DNA of 64,000 nucleotides from Stenotrophomonas sp. 169 (GTDB taxonomy: Bacteria; Pseudomonadota; Gammaproteobacteria; Xanthomonadales; Xanthomonadaceae). Positions 9,438 through 17,616 of this stretch are shown here, piece by piece. Both the position numbers and the translations under genes were made by a program. The notes beneath the pieces are model-generated. The model made no database searches. It was not told where the DNA came from and saw only the letters and a program-made list of their open reading frames with translations. Numbering within the stretch: the stretch's first letter is position 1; every line of letters starts with the position of its first letter. Where the stretch lies: positions 516,501 to 580,500 of the forward strand of contig NZ_CP061204.1 of NCBI RefSeq assembly GCF_014621775.1, given 5' to 3'.

Positions 9438-9962
9438 TCAGGCCTTCGGCTTGTCGTCGGCGTCGGCGTCAGCGTCGACAGCGGCGTCAGCCTCGACGTC
9501 GACGGCATCGGTCGATGCGTCGGCTGCAGCTGCGTCCGCATCGGTGTCAGCGGTGGCTTCGGTAGCTGCGTCTTCCGCGTCGATGGTATCGAACTCGGCA
9601 GCCAGCTCATCCAGGTAAGCGTCAGCGTCCAGGTCCTTCTCGGCCGCCATCACCTTGATCAGCTCGCCCAGGCCATCGGAGTACTGCAGGTCGACCTTGC
9701 GGCCTTCCTTGCCCTGCACATTGGCCAGATGCTTGAGCATGGCCAGCATCGGCATCGGGTCGTCCGCGTTGCCCATCGTCTGGCCACCGATCGACAGCAG
9801 CCACTGGCGGCCCTGCAGGCCAATCGCGGCCACGACCTGGCCTTCTTCATTGGTCAGCACGGCGTGGTTCTGCACCTGCTGCTGATCGCTCAGGCGGGCG
9901 AACGGGCGCTTGGGCTGCTGCTTCTTGCGCTTGTCGCGCTTGGACTTGGACAGCTTGGACAT
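9438..9962 (-). CDS. Conserved hypothetical protein with basic N-terminus and Ala/Asp repeat tail
   Basis: 174 residues from the ATG at 9962 (MSKLSKSKRDKRKKQQ). The frame is open for 22 more codons, but those precede the natural basic N-terminus. The first 18 residues are Lys/Arg-rich; a globular middle (about residues 25-120) has a VVAAIGLQGRQWLLSIGG strand pattern; the last 45 residues are an irregular Ala-Asp repeat, extremely acidic. The charge asymmetry suggests nucleic-acid or ribosome contact at the N-terminus and a disordered tail. No family recognised. Probably co-transcribed with the DUF4031 gene downstream. Confidence 0.8.
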   Translation of the reverse strand: MSKLSKSKRDKRKKQQPKRPFARLSDQQQVQNHAVLTNEEGQVVAAIGLQGRQWLLSIGGQTMGNADDPMPMLAMLKHLANVQGKEGRKVDLQYSDGLGELIKVMAAEKDLDADAYLDELAAEFDTIDAEDAATEATADTDADAAAADASTDAVDVEADAAVDADADADDKPKA

Positions 9963-10039
9963 GATGCGGCTACCTGCAAAAAAGGAGGCCCCCATTGTAA
10001 GGGCCCAAGGCAGCGAGCGCAGGGACATGCCCTGCGCGC

Positions 10040-10996
10040 TCAGGGGGCGGCGTCGCCGACCTCGATGGGCGCCTGCGCGGCCTGCACATCGGGGTCTGCC
10101 ACTGCGGCGGACATCGCAACCGGCGTGCCGGCGCCGGACAGTGCGGCGGCTTCCGCATCCTTGGTCATCACCACGATGCTGATGCGGCGGTTGATCGGAT
10201 TCTGCGGGTTGGTCTTGTCGAACAACACCGAGGAGGCCAGGCCGACCACGCGGGTGACCTTGCTGTCATCCAGGCCACCGTCCACCAGCGCACGCCGGGC
10301 GGCATTCGCGCGGTCCGCGCTGAGTTCCCAGTTGCCATAGCCATGGACGCTGCTGTACGCCGTGGTGTCGGTGTGGCCGGTCAGGCTGATCCGGTTCGGT
10401 ACGTGGTTCAGGTAGGTCGCCAGCTCATGCAGGATCGTGCGGGTGTACGCCTTCAGGGACGAGCCACCCAGGTCGAACATCGGCCGGTTCTGCTTGTCCA
10501 CGATCTGCACGCGCAGCCCTTCCGGAGTGAGGTCGAGCAGCAACTGGTCCTTGAAGGGTTCCAGGGCCTGGCTCTTGCTGATCGCTTCCTGCAGTTCCTT
10601 CATCAGCGATTCCAGCTGCTGTTTCTCGCGCTCGCGGCGATCGATGGCCTGCGGGATGGCTTCACGCTGGTTCTGGAACGGGTCGCTGCTGTTGCCGCGG
10701 CTGACGTCGGCCGCGCCGCCCAGCTTGATCATCGACGTGCTGGCACCGCCGGGCCCGGCCATGCCCGGAGCCGGCGTGGTGCTCTTGCCCGACAACGGAC
10801 TGGGGTTGCGGAAGTACTCGGAAATGGCGCCGCGCTCGGGCTTGCTGGTGGACGCCACCAGCCACAGCACGAGGAAGAACGCCATCATCGCGGTCACGAA
10901 GTCGGCATACGCCACTTTCCACGAGCCGCCATGATGCGCGGCGTGGCCGTGCTTCTTGACCCGGCGAACGATGACGGTGGGCTTGGTGTCCGACAT
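10040..10996 (-). CDS. motB: Flagellar motor stator protein MotB
   Basis: 318 residues. One N-terminal transmembrane helix (about residues 28-50, DFVTAMMAFFLVLWLVAS) with the proton-carrying Asp in the YADFVTAMMAFF motif, a linker of about 100 residues, then an OmpA-like peptidoglycan-binding domain with LTGHTDTTAY and NWELSADRANAARRAL. This anchors the stator to the cell wall. Start ATG at 10996 lies three bases after the motA stop, as in a standard motAB operon. No other flagellar genes are in the window. Confidence 0.97.
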   Translation of the reverse strand: MSDTKPTVIVRRVKKHGHAAHHGGSWKVAYADFVTAMMAFFLVLWLVASTSKPERGAISEYFRNPSPLSGKSTTPAPGMAGPGGASTSMIKLGGAADVSRGNSSDPFQNQREAIPQAIDRREREKQQLESLMKELQEAISKSQALEPFKDQLLLDLTPEGLRVQIVDKQNRPMFDLGGSSLKAYTRTILHELATYLNHVPNRISLTGHTDTTAYSSVHGYGNWELSADRANAARRALVDGGLDDSKVTRVVGLASSVLFDKTNPQNPINRRISIVVMTKDAEAAALSGAGTPVAMSAAVADPDVQAAQAPIEVGDAAP

Positions 10997-10999
10997 GGC

Positions 11000-11854
11000 T
11001 TATTTGACCGTCTTCAGGTGCTGCTCGAACTCCGAGAAGGCCGGGCGCACATCGGAGGGCAGGGTCTTGCGGGCGAACTCCAGGGCGATCTTCGGGTTGT
11101 AGCCGCGCAGGCAGGCCAGCAGGGCGGTCTTCACTGACTCATAGATGCGGCTGTCCTGCTCGGCGCGCGCTTCCATGGCCGCTGCCATCGGGCCGACGAA
11201 TCCATAGCCCAGCAGGATGCCGAGGAAGGTGCCGACCAGCGCGCCGGCCACGTGTGCGCCGACTTCTTCGATCGGGCCACCAATGGAGCCCATGGTGATG
11301 ACGATGCCCAGCACGGCGGCCACGATGCCGAAGCCGGGCAGGCCGTCGGCCACCTTGGTCACGACCTGCGAAGGCGCCAAGGCTTCGGCGTGGTGCTTCT
11401 CCAGCTCCAGCTCCAGCAGCGGCTCCAGTTCATGAGGTTCGATGTTGCTGCCGATCATCAGGCGCAGGCAGTCGGTGATGAAGTCCACCAGATGGTGGTC
11501 GGCCTGCACCTTCGGGTAGTTCGCGAAGATCGGGCTTTCGCCGGGCTTCTCTACGTGGTCTTCCAACGACATGAAGCCTTCGCGACGCGCCTTGTTGAGC
11601 AGTTCGTAGACCAGGCTGAGCACATCCAGATAGTCCTGCCGCTTGTAACGCGGCCCCTTGAACACGGCCACGCTGGCCTGCAGGGTCTGCTTGACCGTCT
11701 TTGCCGGCGTACCCACCAGGAACGCGCCCACGGCGGCACCGCCGATGATGACCAGCTCATACGGTTGCCACAGGGCACCCAGCCGACCGTGGGCGCCGAG
11801 ATAGCCGCCAAGCACGCTGGCGATGACAACGAGGAAGCCGATGAGGATGAGCAT
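11000..11854 (-). CDS. motA: Flagellar motor stator protein MotA
   Basis: 284 residues with four hydrophobic segments: two at the N-terminus (about 3-22 and 34-52) and two at about 170-190 and 200-220 (PGFGIVAAVLGIVITMG, GTFLGILLGYGF). A large cytoplasmic loop carries the charged residues that touch FliG. Forms the proton channel with MotB. First gene of the motAB operon. I looked for a sigma-28 promoter (TAAA with GCCGATAA) upstream and did not find a good one. Confidence 0.97.
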   Translation of the reverse strand: MLILIGFLVVIASVLGGYLGAHGRLGALWQPYELVIIGGAAVGAFLVGTPAKTVKQTLQASVAVFKGPRYKRQDYLDVLSLVYELLNKARREGFMSLEDHVEKPGESPIFANYPKVQADHHLVDFITDCLRLMIGSNIEPHELEPLLELELEKHHAEALAPSQVVTKVADGLPGFGIVAAVLGIVITMGSIGGPIEEVGAHVAGALVGTFLGILLGYGFVGPMAAAMEARAEQDSRIYESVKTALLACLRGYNPKIALEFARKTLPSDVRPAFSEFEQHLKTVK

Positions 11855-11912
11855 GGACGCGACGCAGGAAGCAGGGGTATCTCCCTTTACGGCGCGTTCA
11901 CGGGTTTTCTGA

Positions 11913-11941
11913 AGAGCGGATGTGTGAAATCCATCCGCTCT
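11913..11941 (-). terminator. Hairpin between msrB and motA
   Basis: AGAGCGGATG and its exact complement CATCCGCTCT flank a 9-nt loop (10-bp stem). It lies 16 bp after the msrB stop. There is no clean T-run on the minus strand, so termination efficiency is uncertain. Confidence 0.5.
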
Positions 11942-11956
11942 GGTGCCGTCAGGTGA

Positions 11957-12424
11957 TCAGGCGGCCGGCTGGGCCTCAGCACCGCCGCGCTTGAGCGGAT
12001 CGGCGTAGGGCGCGCCATTCTCGGTGAATGAAAGTGAGACGGAGTTCAGGCAGTGCCGCTCGAACGTGGGCGGCGGTCCATCCGGGAACACATGACCCAG
12101 GTGGCTGCCGCAGCGGGCACAGGTGATCTCCGTGCGGATCATGCCGTGGCTGATGTCGCGGATTTCATGCACGTGTTCGGCAGCGAAGGGCGCAAAGAAG
12201 CTGGGCCAGCCCGTACCGGAGTCGAACTTGGTGTTGGAGCGGAACAGCGGCAGGGCGCACAGGCGGCAGCAGTAGACACCGTCCCGCTTGTTGTCCAGGA
12301 ACACGCCGCAGAAGGGCGCTTCGGTGCCGTGCTGGAGCAGCACGCGCGCCTCGTCGGGGCTGAGGCTGGCTTCCAGCGCTTGGCGTTGGGCGTCGCTGGG
12401 GGGCGTGAGGTCGAAGGCGCTCAT
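11957..12424 (-). CDS. msrB: Peptide-methionine (R)-S-oxide reductase MsrB (cytoplasmic)
   Basis: 155 residues from the ATG at 12424 ([15 protein letters not shown]); a longer open frame upstream has no family support. It contains the two zinc CxxC pairs (CRLC near residue 52 and CARC near 101), the SGTGWPSF core and the catalytic Cys in RHCLNS. Reduces methionine-R-sulfoxide in proteins using thioredoxin. It has no signal peptide, unlike the second MsrB at 36.9-37.4 kb, so the strain has separate cytoplasmic and exported enzymes. Confidence 0.95.
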   Translation of the reverse strand: MSAFDLTPPSDAQRQALEASLSPDEARVLLQHGTEAPFCGVFLDNKRDGVYCCRLCALPLFRSNTKFDSGTGWPSFFAPFAAEHVHEIRDISHGMIRTEITCARCGSHLGHVFPDGPPPTFERHCLNSVSLSFTENGAPYADPLKRGGAEAQPAA

Positions 12425-12567
12425 GCGGGATCTCCATGGGGGACTGTCTGCAGATGGGGCCGGCGCCGACGGCATGCAAGCGCGGGCTCCCTTCATGGGC
12501 AGCACCATTCATGGGCAGCACACAGGGCCGGGTGCAGGCTGGGGTCACACCGTGTGGGAGCCGTGCC

Positions 12568-12981
12568 ATGAACCGATCATTGTTGTTGCTGGGCGTGCTG
12601 CTGCTGCCCACCCTGGCCTTGGCGCAGATCGCCTCGCCGTCCAGCCCGACGTCCACCCGCGGGGCGACCACGGTGACGCCGCCTGCAGCGCAGCCTGTGC
12701 CTGCCCAGCCGCCGCGACCGGTGCAGCCATCGCCCCCGTCCCCGGTGCAAACGCCGCGCCCCCTGATGAATCCACCGCCGGCGGCCGGACCGATCCGCAG
12801 CACGGGACCGGCGCAGATAGCGCCGCCCCCCACCAGCACCGCCCCGGCGAAGGTGTATGACCGCGATGGGCGGATCATTCCAGGCGTGCGGCCGGCCGGC
12901 CAGAACCGCGTGTTTGACTCGCGCACTGGTCGATACCACGACAGCGTGCCGCAGGGCGCGGACTCCAAGATCAAGCCGTAA
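12568..12981 (+). CDS. Exported proline-rich small protein, function unknown
   Basis: 137 residues from the ATG at 12568. A signal peptide (MNRSLLLLGVLLLPTLALAQ) is followed by about 75 residues of Pro/Ala/Thr-rich low complexity, then a short conserved-looking C-terminus with VYDRDGRIIPGVRPAG and NRVFDSRTGRYHDSVP. The last segment is the only part likely to fold. Probably periplasmic or cell-envelope. No family recognised; such sequences are often annotated as hypothetical in this genus. Confidence 0.7.
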   Translation: MNRSLLLLGVLLLPTLALAQIASPSSPTSTRGATTVTPPAAQPVPAQPPRPVQPSPPSPVQTPRPLMNPPPAAGPIRSTGPAQIAPPPTSTAPAKVYDRDGRIIPGVRPAGQNRVFDSRTGRYHDSVPQGADSKIKP

Positions 12982-12997
12982 CGCACTGCGGCCATCG

Positions 12998-13144
12998 GTA
13001 GCGCCGAGCCGTGCTCGGCGGAATGTTTCCGCCAACGGCCCGCTGCGCTCGCCGACCCTGGGTATGCCAGTCGTCCTGACCGGCACCCTACGGGCCGTCG
13101 CAAGCGACGTTGGCCGCGGCTCCTGCCGCTGCCTTCGGCGCTAC
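12998..13144. repeat. 147-bp long-form SMAG-type composite repeat
   Basis: Begins GTAGCGCCGAGCCGTGCTCG and ends CGGCGCTAC. Compared with the 75-bp form it carries 72 extra bases holding further small palindromes (CGTCGC-AA-GCGACG and a CCGCGGCTCCTGCCGC-type hairpin). The same 147-bp length recurs at 28634-28780. Confidence 0.8.
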
Positions 13145-13188
13145 CGCTTTTTTTTCTTCTTCATTACGCGGCTGGCTGGCGTCCATCG

Positions 13189-13263
13189 GTAGCGCCGAGC
13201 CGTGCTCGGCGGAATGTTCCCGCCAACGGCCCGCTGCGCTCGCCGACCATGGGTCGGCGCTAC
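13189..13263. repeat. 75-bp SMAG-type paired repeat
   Basis: A GTAGCGCCGAG-CCGTG-CTCGGCG palindrome, a spacer of about 25 bp, and a GCCGACC-ATG-GGTCGGCGCTAC palindrome in inverse orientation; exactly 75 bp from GTAG to CTAC. Confidence 0.85.
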
Positions 13264-13296
13264 TGCTTTTCTCTTTTTTCATACGCGGCTGGCGGC

Positions 13297-13460
13297 CACG
13301 GAACCTGTCAGGGGGCCGGGCGGTGGGGCGGGGCGGGGGCGTTGAGCGCCATGGATGGCGCGAAACGAGGCCCGCAGGAGCGGTTTTTGCCGTCCCCCGA
13401 CCCGCCCCACCGCCCGGACCCAACCCAGCGGCAGCTCCAACACCCAGCCGCGAGGGGGTC
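13297..13460 (+). repeat. Structured intergenic element, copy A
   Basis: Starts CACGGAACCTGTCAG. A GC-rich 5' arm (13312-13340, containing CCGGGCGGTGGGGCGGG) pairs with a 3' arm (13393-13421, containing CCCGCCCCACCGCCCGG). Between them is the perfect palindrome GCGCCATGGATGGCGC (13346-13361), then CGAAACGAGG and a T5 tract. Copies B and C elsewhere conserve the centre and keep the arms complementary while changing their sequence. Preceded by a pyrimidine tract after the SMAG pair. Confidence 0.75.
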
Positions 13461-13598
13461 TCACCCGCTCGACCCGCCCCGCTGCCCAGTCAGCACAATC
13501 AAGACGCCAGCTCACGCGACATTCGCCCGCCAGTAACCCAGGCAGGCAGAAGGTGGGCCTGCGCCGACCAAGGCGCCATCCCTCAAGTGAGCGCCATC

Positions 13599-13742
13599 AT
13601 GGGTACGCAGAACAAAGACGATAAGTCGCAGGACAAATCGCAGCAGGGTCGTCAGCCGCAGCAGCAGCAACAGCAGGCGGATGCGCAGAAAACCAAGCAG
13701 CCGCAGGACAAGCCGCAGCAGGGATCCAAGCAGCAGCGCTGA
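13599..13742 (+). CDS. Small Gln/Lys-rich hydrophilic protein
   Basis: 47 residues from the ATG at 13599: Gln, Lys, Asp and Ser make up nearly the whole protein, with a run of six Gln in the middle. No hydrophobic core, so probably disordered. No strong ribosome binding site is visible. It is followed by a good hairpin terminator, which supports expression, but low-complexity composition makes the coding call tentative. Confidence 0.45.
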   Translation: MGTQNKDDKSQDKSQQGRQPQQQQQQADAQKTKQPQDKPQQGSKQQR

Positions 13743-13768
13743 CGCCCCATCGTGGGAGCGAGGAAAGG

Positions 13769-13789
13769 GTGCCGGCCAAGGGCCGGCAC
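13769..13789. terminator. Convergent hairpin terminator
   Basis: A perfect 9-bp stem GTGCCGGCC with loop AAG and GGCCGGCAC, sitting between two convergent genes (the small Gln-rich ORF and the Lrp-type regulator). No T-run, so it may work in both directions only weakly. Confidence 0.6.
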
Positions 13790-13801
13790 TGCCGTATCCG
13801 G

Positions 13802-14281
13802 TCAATCAGGAATCGGCAGGCTCCAGGTCTCCTTGACCTCTTCCATCACGATGTAGCTCTTTGATTCGCGCACATGCGGCAGGGTCAGCAAGGTGCTGCC
13901 CAGCAGCTTGCGGTACGACGCCATCTCGCTGATCCGTGCCTTCAGCAGATAATCGAAATCCCCCGACACCAGATGGCATTCCAACACGTTGGGCAGCTTC
14001 AGCGCCGCGCGGCGGAACTCCTCGAAGATGTCGCCGGACTTGTACGCCAGGCTGATTTCCACGAAGACCAGCAGGCTTGCCTTCACCGCCGCGGGGTCCA
14101 GATGCGCGTGGTACCCGGTGATGACCGCCTCGCGTTCCAGCCTGCGCACCCGGTCCGTACACGGCGTCGTCGACAGCCCGACGCGTTCGCCCAGTTCAGT
14201 GAAGGAAATACGGCCCTCCGCCTGCAGGATGCGCAGTATTTTTCGGTCAATTTTGTCGAGGTCGCGAATACGCGTGGCCAT
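13802..14281 (-). CDS. Lrp/AsnC family transcriptional regulator
   Basis: 159 residues. An N-terminal winged helix (about residues 8-60, with DRKILRILQAEGRISFTELG and a recognition helix around STTPCTDRVRRLE) is joined to an AsnC/RAM ligand-binding domain (about 70-150, VLECHLVSGDFDYLLK). Family members sense amino acids. It is transcribed divergently from dadA-alr, and the equivalent regulators in Pseudomonas and enterics (DadR, Lrp) activate D-amino-acid dehydrogenase operons in response to alanine, so control of dadA-alr is the likely job. That role is inferred from position. Confidence 0.93.
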   Translation of the reverse strand: MATRIRDLDKIDRKILRILQAEGRISFTELGERVGLSTTPCTDRVRRLEREAVITGYHAHLDPAAVKASLLVFVEISLAYKSGDIFEEFRRAALKLPNVLECHLVSGDFDYLLKARISEMASYRKLLGSTLLTLPHVRESKSYIVMEEVKETWSLPIPD

Positions 14282-14306
14282 CGGGTCACCTGCGGAGTAT
14301 GGATTT

Positions 14307-14370
14307 CAGGTAAATATCCTGATCTGCTTTCAAAAAACGCGCAAATTCACTGGTTTGTGCTGACTATACT
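14307..14370 (+). promoter_or_regulatory. dadA promoter region with possible Lrp-type half-sites
   Basis: A -10-like TATACT lies at 14365-14370, about 60 bp upstream of the dadA start; no good -35 is present, as expected for an activated promoter. The imperfect palindrome CAGGTAAATATCCTG at 14307-14321, in the AT-rich divergent spacer, is a reasonable operator for the adjacent Lrp-type protein. Visual assignment only. Confidence 0.35.
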
Positions 14371-14429
14371 TCTCCGAATAGGGTCCCAGCGTGCCTGTAC
14401 GCAGGGAATGATCGGGTTGGAGAAGTCTC

Positions 14430-15737
14430 ATGCGCGTTCTCATCCTTGGCAGCGGCGTCATCGGCACCACCAGTGCCTGGTACCTGCGCCAGGCCGGTTT
14501 CGACGTCACCGTGCTCGACCGTCAGCCGGGACCGGCGCTGGAGACCAGCTTCGCCAATGCCGGCCAGCTCTCGTTCGGCTACACCTCACCGTGGGCGGCG
14601 CCGGGTGTGCCACGCAAGGCGATCGGTTGGCTGTTTGAAAAACACGCGCCGTTGGCGATCCGCCCGGGCATGGACCTGGCCCAGTACCGCTGGCTGTGGC
14701 AGATGCTGCGCAACTGCACGCACGAGCGCTACGCGATCAACAAAGCGCGCATGGTGCGCATGTCCGAGTACAGCCGCGACTGCTTGAACCAGCTGCGCGC
14801 GGAAACCGGCATCGACTACGAAGGGCGCGAGCTGGGTACCACGCAGCTGTTCCGCACCCAGCAGCAGCTGGACGCGTCCGCACAGGACATCGAGGTGCTG
14901 GCGCAGTACGGCGTGCCGTATGAGGTGCTGGACCGTGCCGGCATCATCGCGGCCGAGCCCGCACTGGCGCATGTGGACGGGCTGGTGGGGGCGCTGCGGC
15001 TACCGCGCGACCAGACCGGTGACTGCCAGCTGTTCACCCGTCGGCTGGCGGCGATGGCCGCCGAGGCGGGCGTGGAGTTCCGCTACGACGTGGATATCGC
15101 CGGCGTGCAGTATGACGGCGACCGCATCACCGGCGTGCGCGTGGACGGCAAACTGGAAACCGCCGATCACTACGTGGTGGCGCTGGGCAGCTACTCGCCG
15201 GCCTTGGTCGCCCCCCTCGGGCTGGACCTGCCGGTGTACCCGTTGAAGGGCTACTCGCTGACCCTCCCGATCACCGACCCGGCCATGGCGCCGACGTCGA
15301 CGATCCTGGATGAGAGCTACAAGGTAGCGGTCACCCGCTTCGACAACCGCATCCGCGTAGGCGGCATGGCCGAGGTCGCGGGTTTCGACCTGTCCCTGTC
15401 GCCGCGCCGCCGCGAGACGCTGGAATTGGTGGTGCGCGATCTGTATCCGAAGGGCGGTGACCTGTCGCGCGCCGAGTTCTGGACCGGGCTGCGCCCGGCC
15501 ACGCCGGATGGCACGCCGGTGGTGGGCGCCACGCCGTTCCGCAATCTGTTCCTCAACACCGGCCATGGCACGTTGGGCTGGACGATGGCTTGCGGCTCGG
15601 GACGCTACCTGGCCGACCTGATGAGCGCGCGCCAGCCGCAGATCAGCACGGAAGGGTTGGATATTTTCCGCTACGGCGGCAAGGCCGTTCCGGCATCGCA
15701 CAGGGAGAGCCTGCAATGCGCCCCGCACGTGCGTTGA
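14430..15737 (+). CDS. dadA: D-amino acid dehydrogenase small subunit DadA
   Basis: 435 residues. The Rossmann FAD motif is at the very N-terminus ([20 protein letters not shown]), with a second FAD region near the C-terminus ([14 protein letters not shown], then [16 protein letters not shown]). It oxidises D-alanine and other D-amino acids to keto acids, passing electrons to the membrane quinone pool. GGAG lies seven bases before the ATG. The 3' end overlaps the alanine racemase start by 22 bp, so L-alanine is converted to D-alanine and then pyruvate by one operon. Confidence 0.96.
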   Translation: MRVLILGSGVIGTTSAWYLRQAGFDVTVLDRQPGPALETSFANAGQLSFGYTSPWAAPGVPRKAIGWLFEKHAPLAIRPGMDLAQYRWLWQMLRNCTHERYAINKARMVRMSEYSRDCLNQLRAETGIDYEGRELGTTQLFRTQQQLDASAQDIEVLAQYGVPYEVLDRAGIIAAEPALAHVDGLVGALRLPRDQTGDCQLFTRRLAAMAAEAGVEFRYDVDIAGVQYDGDRITGVRVDGKLETADHYVVALGSYSPALVAPLGLDLPVYPLKGYSLTLPITDPAMAPTSTILDESYKVAVTRFDNRIRVGGMAEVAGFDLSLSPRRRETLELVVRDLYPKGGDLSRAEFWTGLRPATPDGTPVVGATPFRNLFLNTGHGTLGWTMACGSGRYLADLMSARQPQISTEGLDIFRYGGKAVPASHRESLQCAPHVR

Positions 15738-16786
15738 TCGACCTGGAAGCGCTGCGCAGCAACTATCGGCTGGCGCGGGAGCTGGGCGGTGGCAAGGCGT
15801 TGGCCGTGGTGAAGGCCGATGCCTACGGACACGGTGCCGTGCGCTGCGCGCAGGCGCTGGAAAGCGAGGCCGATGGCTTTGCGGTCGCCACCATCGAAGA
15901 AGCGCTGGAGCTGCGCGGGGCAGGTATCCGCGCGCCCATCCTGCTGCTGGAAGGGTTCTTCGAGGCCAGCGAGCTGCTTTTGATCGCCGAGCATGGCCTG
16001 TGGACGGCCGTGGGCGCGCCCTGGCAGGTCGAGGCGCTGGCTGCTTTCGCATCGCCGGTACCGTTGACGGTGTGGTTGAAGCTGGACAGCGGCATGCACC
16101 GGCTCGGCCTGGACGTACCGACGTTCCGCGCCGCGCACGCGCGTCTGTCCGCATTGCCGCAGGTGGGCGAGATCGTGCTGATGACGCACTTGGCGCGCGC
16201 CGACGAGCTCGACAGTGAACGCACGCATGAGCAGGCGGCGCTGTTCGCCGCAGCGATCGACGGGCTGGCGGGCCAGACCAGCGTGTGTAATTCGCCGGCC
16301 CTGTTGGGCTGGCCGGATGTGCGCAGTGACTGGGTACGGCCGGGCCTCATGCTGTACGGCGCCAATCCCCTTGCCGTCGGTTCGGACGTCACCGCACGGC
16401 TGCGGCCGGTGATGACCATGTGCTCCAAGGTCATCGCCGAACGATGGATCGAGGCCGGCGAGCCGGTGGGCTACGGGGCGCGCTTCGTTGCCCCCCAGCG
16501 CACCCGGGTCGGGGTGGTGGCGATGGGATACGCCGACGGCTATCCCCAGTTCGCTCCGAATGGCACGCCGGTGGTGATCGACGGGCAGCCCGGTGAAGTC
16601 ATCGGCCGGGTATCGATGGACATGCTGACCGTGGACCTGACCCGGCACGCAGCGGCGGGCGTGGGTAGCGAGGTGCAGCTGTGGGGTGGGCAGGCGCTGT
16701 CACTGTCCGAGCTGGCGCCGCGGTGCGGGGTGAGCGCGTACCAGCTGCCGTGTGCGGTCAAGCGGGTAAGGCGCGAGTACTGCTGA
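15716..16786 (+). CDS. alr: Alanine racemase, catabolic (DadX type)
   Basis: 356 residues from the ATG at 15716, which lies inside the end of dadA with GGGAGAG upstream. It has the PLP-lysine motif [10 protein letters not shown] near residue 32-41, a substrate-binding VGYGARF segment and the second catalytic Tyr in the [11 protein letters not shown] region. It supplies D-alanine to DadA. A separate biosynthetic alr may exist elsewhere in the genome; this window cannot show that. Confidence 0.96.
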   Translation: MRPARALIDLEALRSNYRLARELGGGKALAVVKADAYGHGAVRCAQALESEADGFAVATIEEALELRGAGIRAPILLLEGFFEASELLLIAEHGLWTAVGAPWQVEALAAFASPVPLTVWLKLDSGMHRLGLDVPTFRAAHARLSALPQVGEIVLMTHLARADELDSERTHEQAALFAAAIDGLAGQTSVCNSPALLGWPDVRSDWVRPGLMLYGANPLAVGSDVTARLRPVMTMCSKVIAERWIEAGEPVGYGARFVAPQRTRVGVVAMGYADGYPQFAPNGTPVVIDGQPGEVIGRVSMDMLTVDLTRHAAAGVGSEVQLWGGQALSLSELAPRCGVSAYQLPCAVKRVRREYC

Positions 16787-16803
16787 GCCGCGATGGGCTC
16801 GGC

Positions 16804-16828
16804 GCCTTCCACGCTTGGCGTGGAAGGC
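16804..16828. terminator. Convergent terminator hairpin after alr
   Basis: A perfect CCTTCCACGC stem, TTG loop, GCGTGGAAGG. It lies between the stops of alr (plus) and the DUF3016 gene (minus), suited to end both transcripts. Confidence 0.65.
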
Positions 16829-16846
16829 CCATGCCCCAGGATCCGC

Positions 16847-17419
16847 TCAGTTGGCGGCGATCCGCTTGGCCAGGTCGCGGCGCACCCAATCGTCGATGAG
16901 CTTCTTTTCGTAGCGCAACGGGTCGCTGCTGCTGTGCAGGCCCACGCTGCCGTGCAGGTAGCCGCTGTCACGCAGCGCGGCTTCGCCCTGGTCGATCACG
17001 GTGCCGTCCGCCCCCGTCAGGGTGTAGGCCAGGGTGATCCGGGGTGGATAGATGTCACGCATGATGCGGATGTCGCTGGCCCGCGGCCCCTGCCACGGCT
17101 CGAAATCACCGGCACGCTTGATGTCCACGAAGGTGACATCCAGCAGCTGGCCGGGCTGCAGGCTCTTGCTGGCGGTCTTGCGCGTGTACTCGGCCAGTTG
17201 CTGTACCCAGTTGCCGCGCTCGGCCTCGAACCGGTTGGTGCTGTTGCGCAGTTCGGTGAACCCGCTGGGGTCGTTCCACTTCACGCTGACCGGGCCGTCG
17301 GCTTCCAGTGCGCGCGGCGCCTGGGGATCGGTAACGGTACGCGGCGCCGCCGTGGCGGTGATCGCCGCGGTAGCAAGCAAGGTGGCCAGCAGCAGCCGGG
17401 GTGTCGAGAGGCGGGTCAT
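16847..17419 (-). CDS. Exported DUF3016 family protein
   Basis: 190 residues from the ATG at 17419. A signal peptide (MTRLSTPRLLLATLLATAAITATA) precedes a mature domain with VSVKWNDPSGFTELRNS near the start and LDVTFVDIKRAGDFEPW in the middle, features of DUF3016, a periplasmic family of unknown function in gammaproteobacteria. The upstream 37 codons of the open frame are not part of the protein because the signal peptide would then be internal. Confidence 0.85.
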   Translation of the reverse strand: MTRLSTPRLLLATLLATAAITATAAPRTVTDPQAPRALEADGPVSVKWNDPSGFTELRNSTNRFEAERGNWVQQLAEYTRKTASKSLQPGQLLDVTFVDIKRAGDFEPWQGPRASDIRIMRDIYPPRITLAYTLTGADGTVIDQGEAALRDSGYLHGSVGLHSSSDPLRYEKKLIDDWVRRDLAKRIAAN

Positions 17420-17616
17420 GACCTGGCTCCAGCGCCGCAGGCGGCGCAGTGGGTGTGCGATCCAGTGTGGGCCTGTCGTCGGGGCCGGACAAGGGCCCGG
17501 CGGTCGCAGGCAGTCCGCGCTCAGGGGCAATTCATCACCTGATAAGTGACCGTTGGCGCTTGACGCTGCGAATACGCAGTCTGGACCATGCTGTGCTGAC
17601 TGTTCCCAGGCTGACC

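Noticed and set aside
11855..11912. Sigma-28 flagellar promoter before motA
   Set aside because: A TAAAG is present but no GCCGATAA-like -10 at proper spacing.
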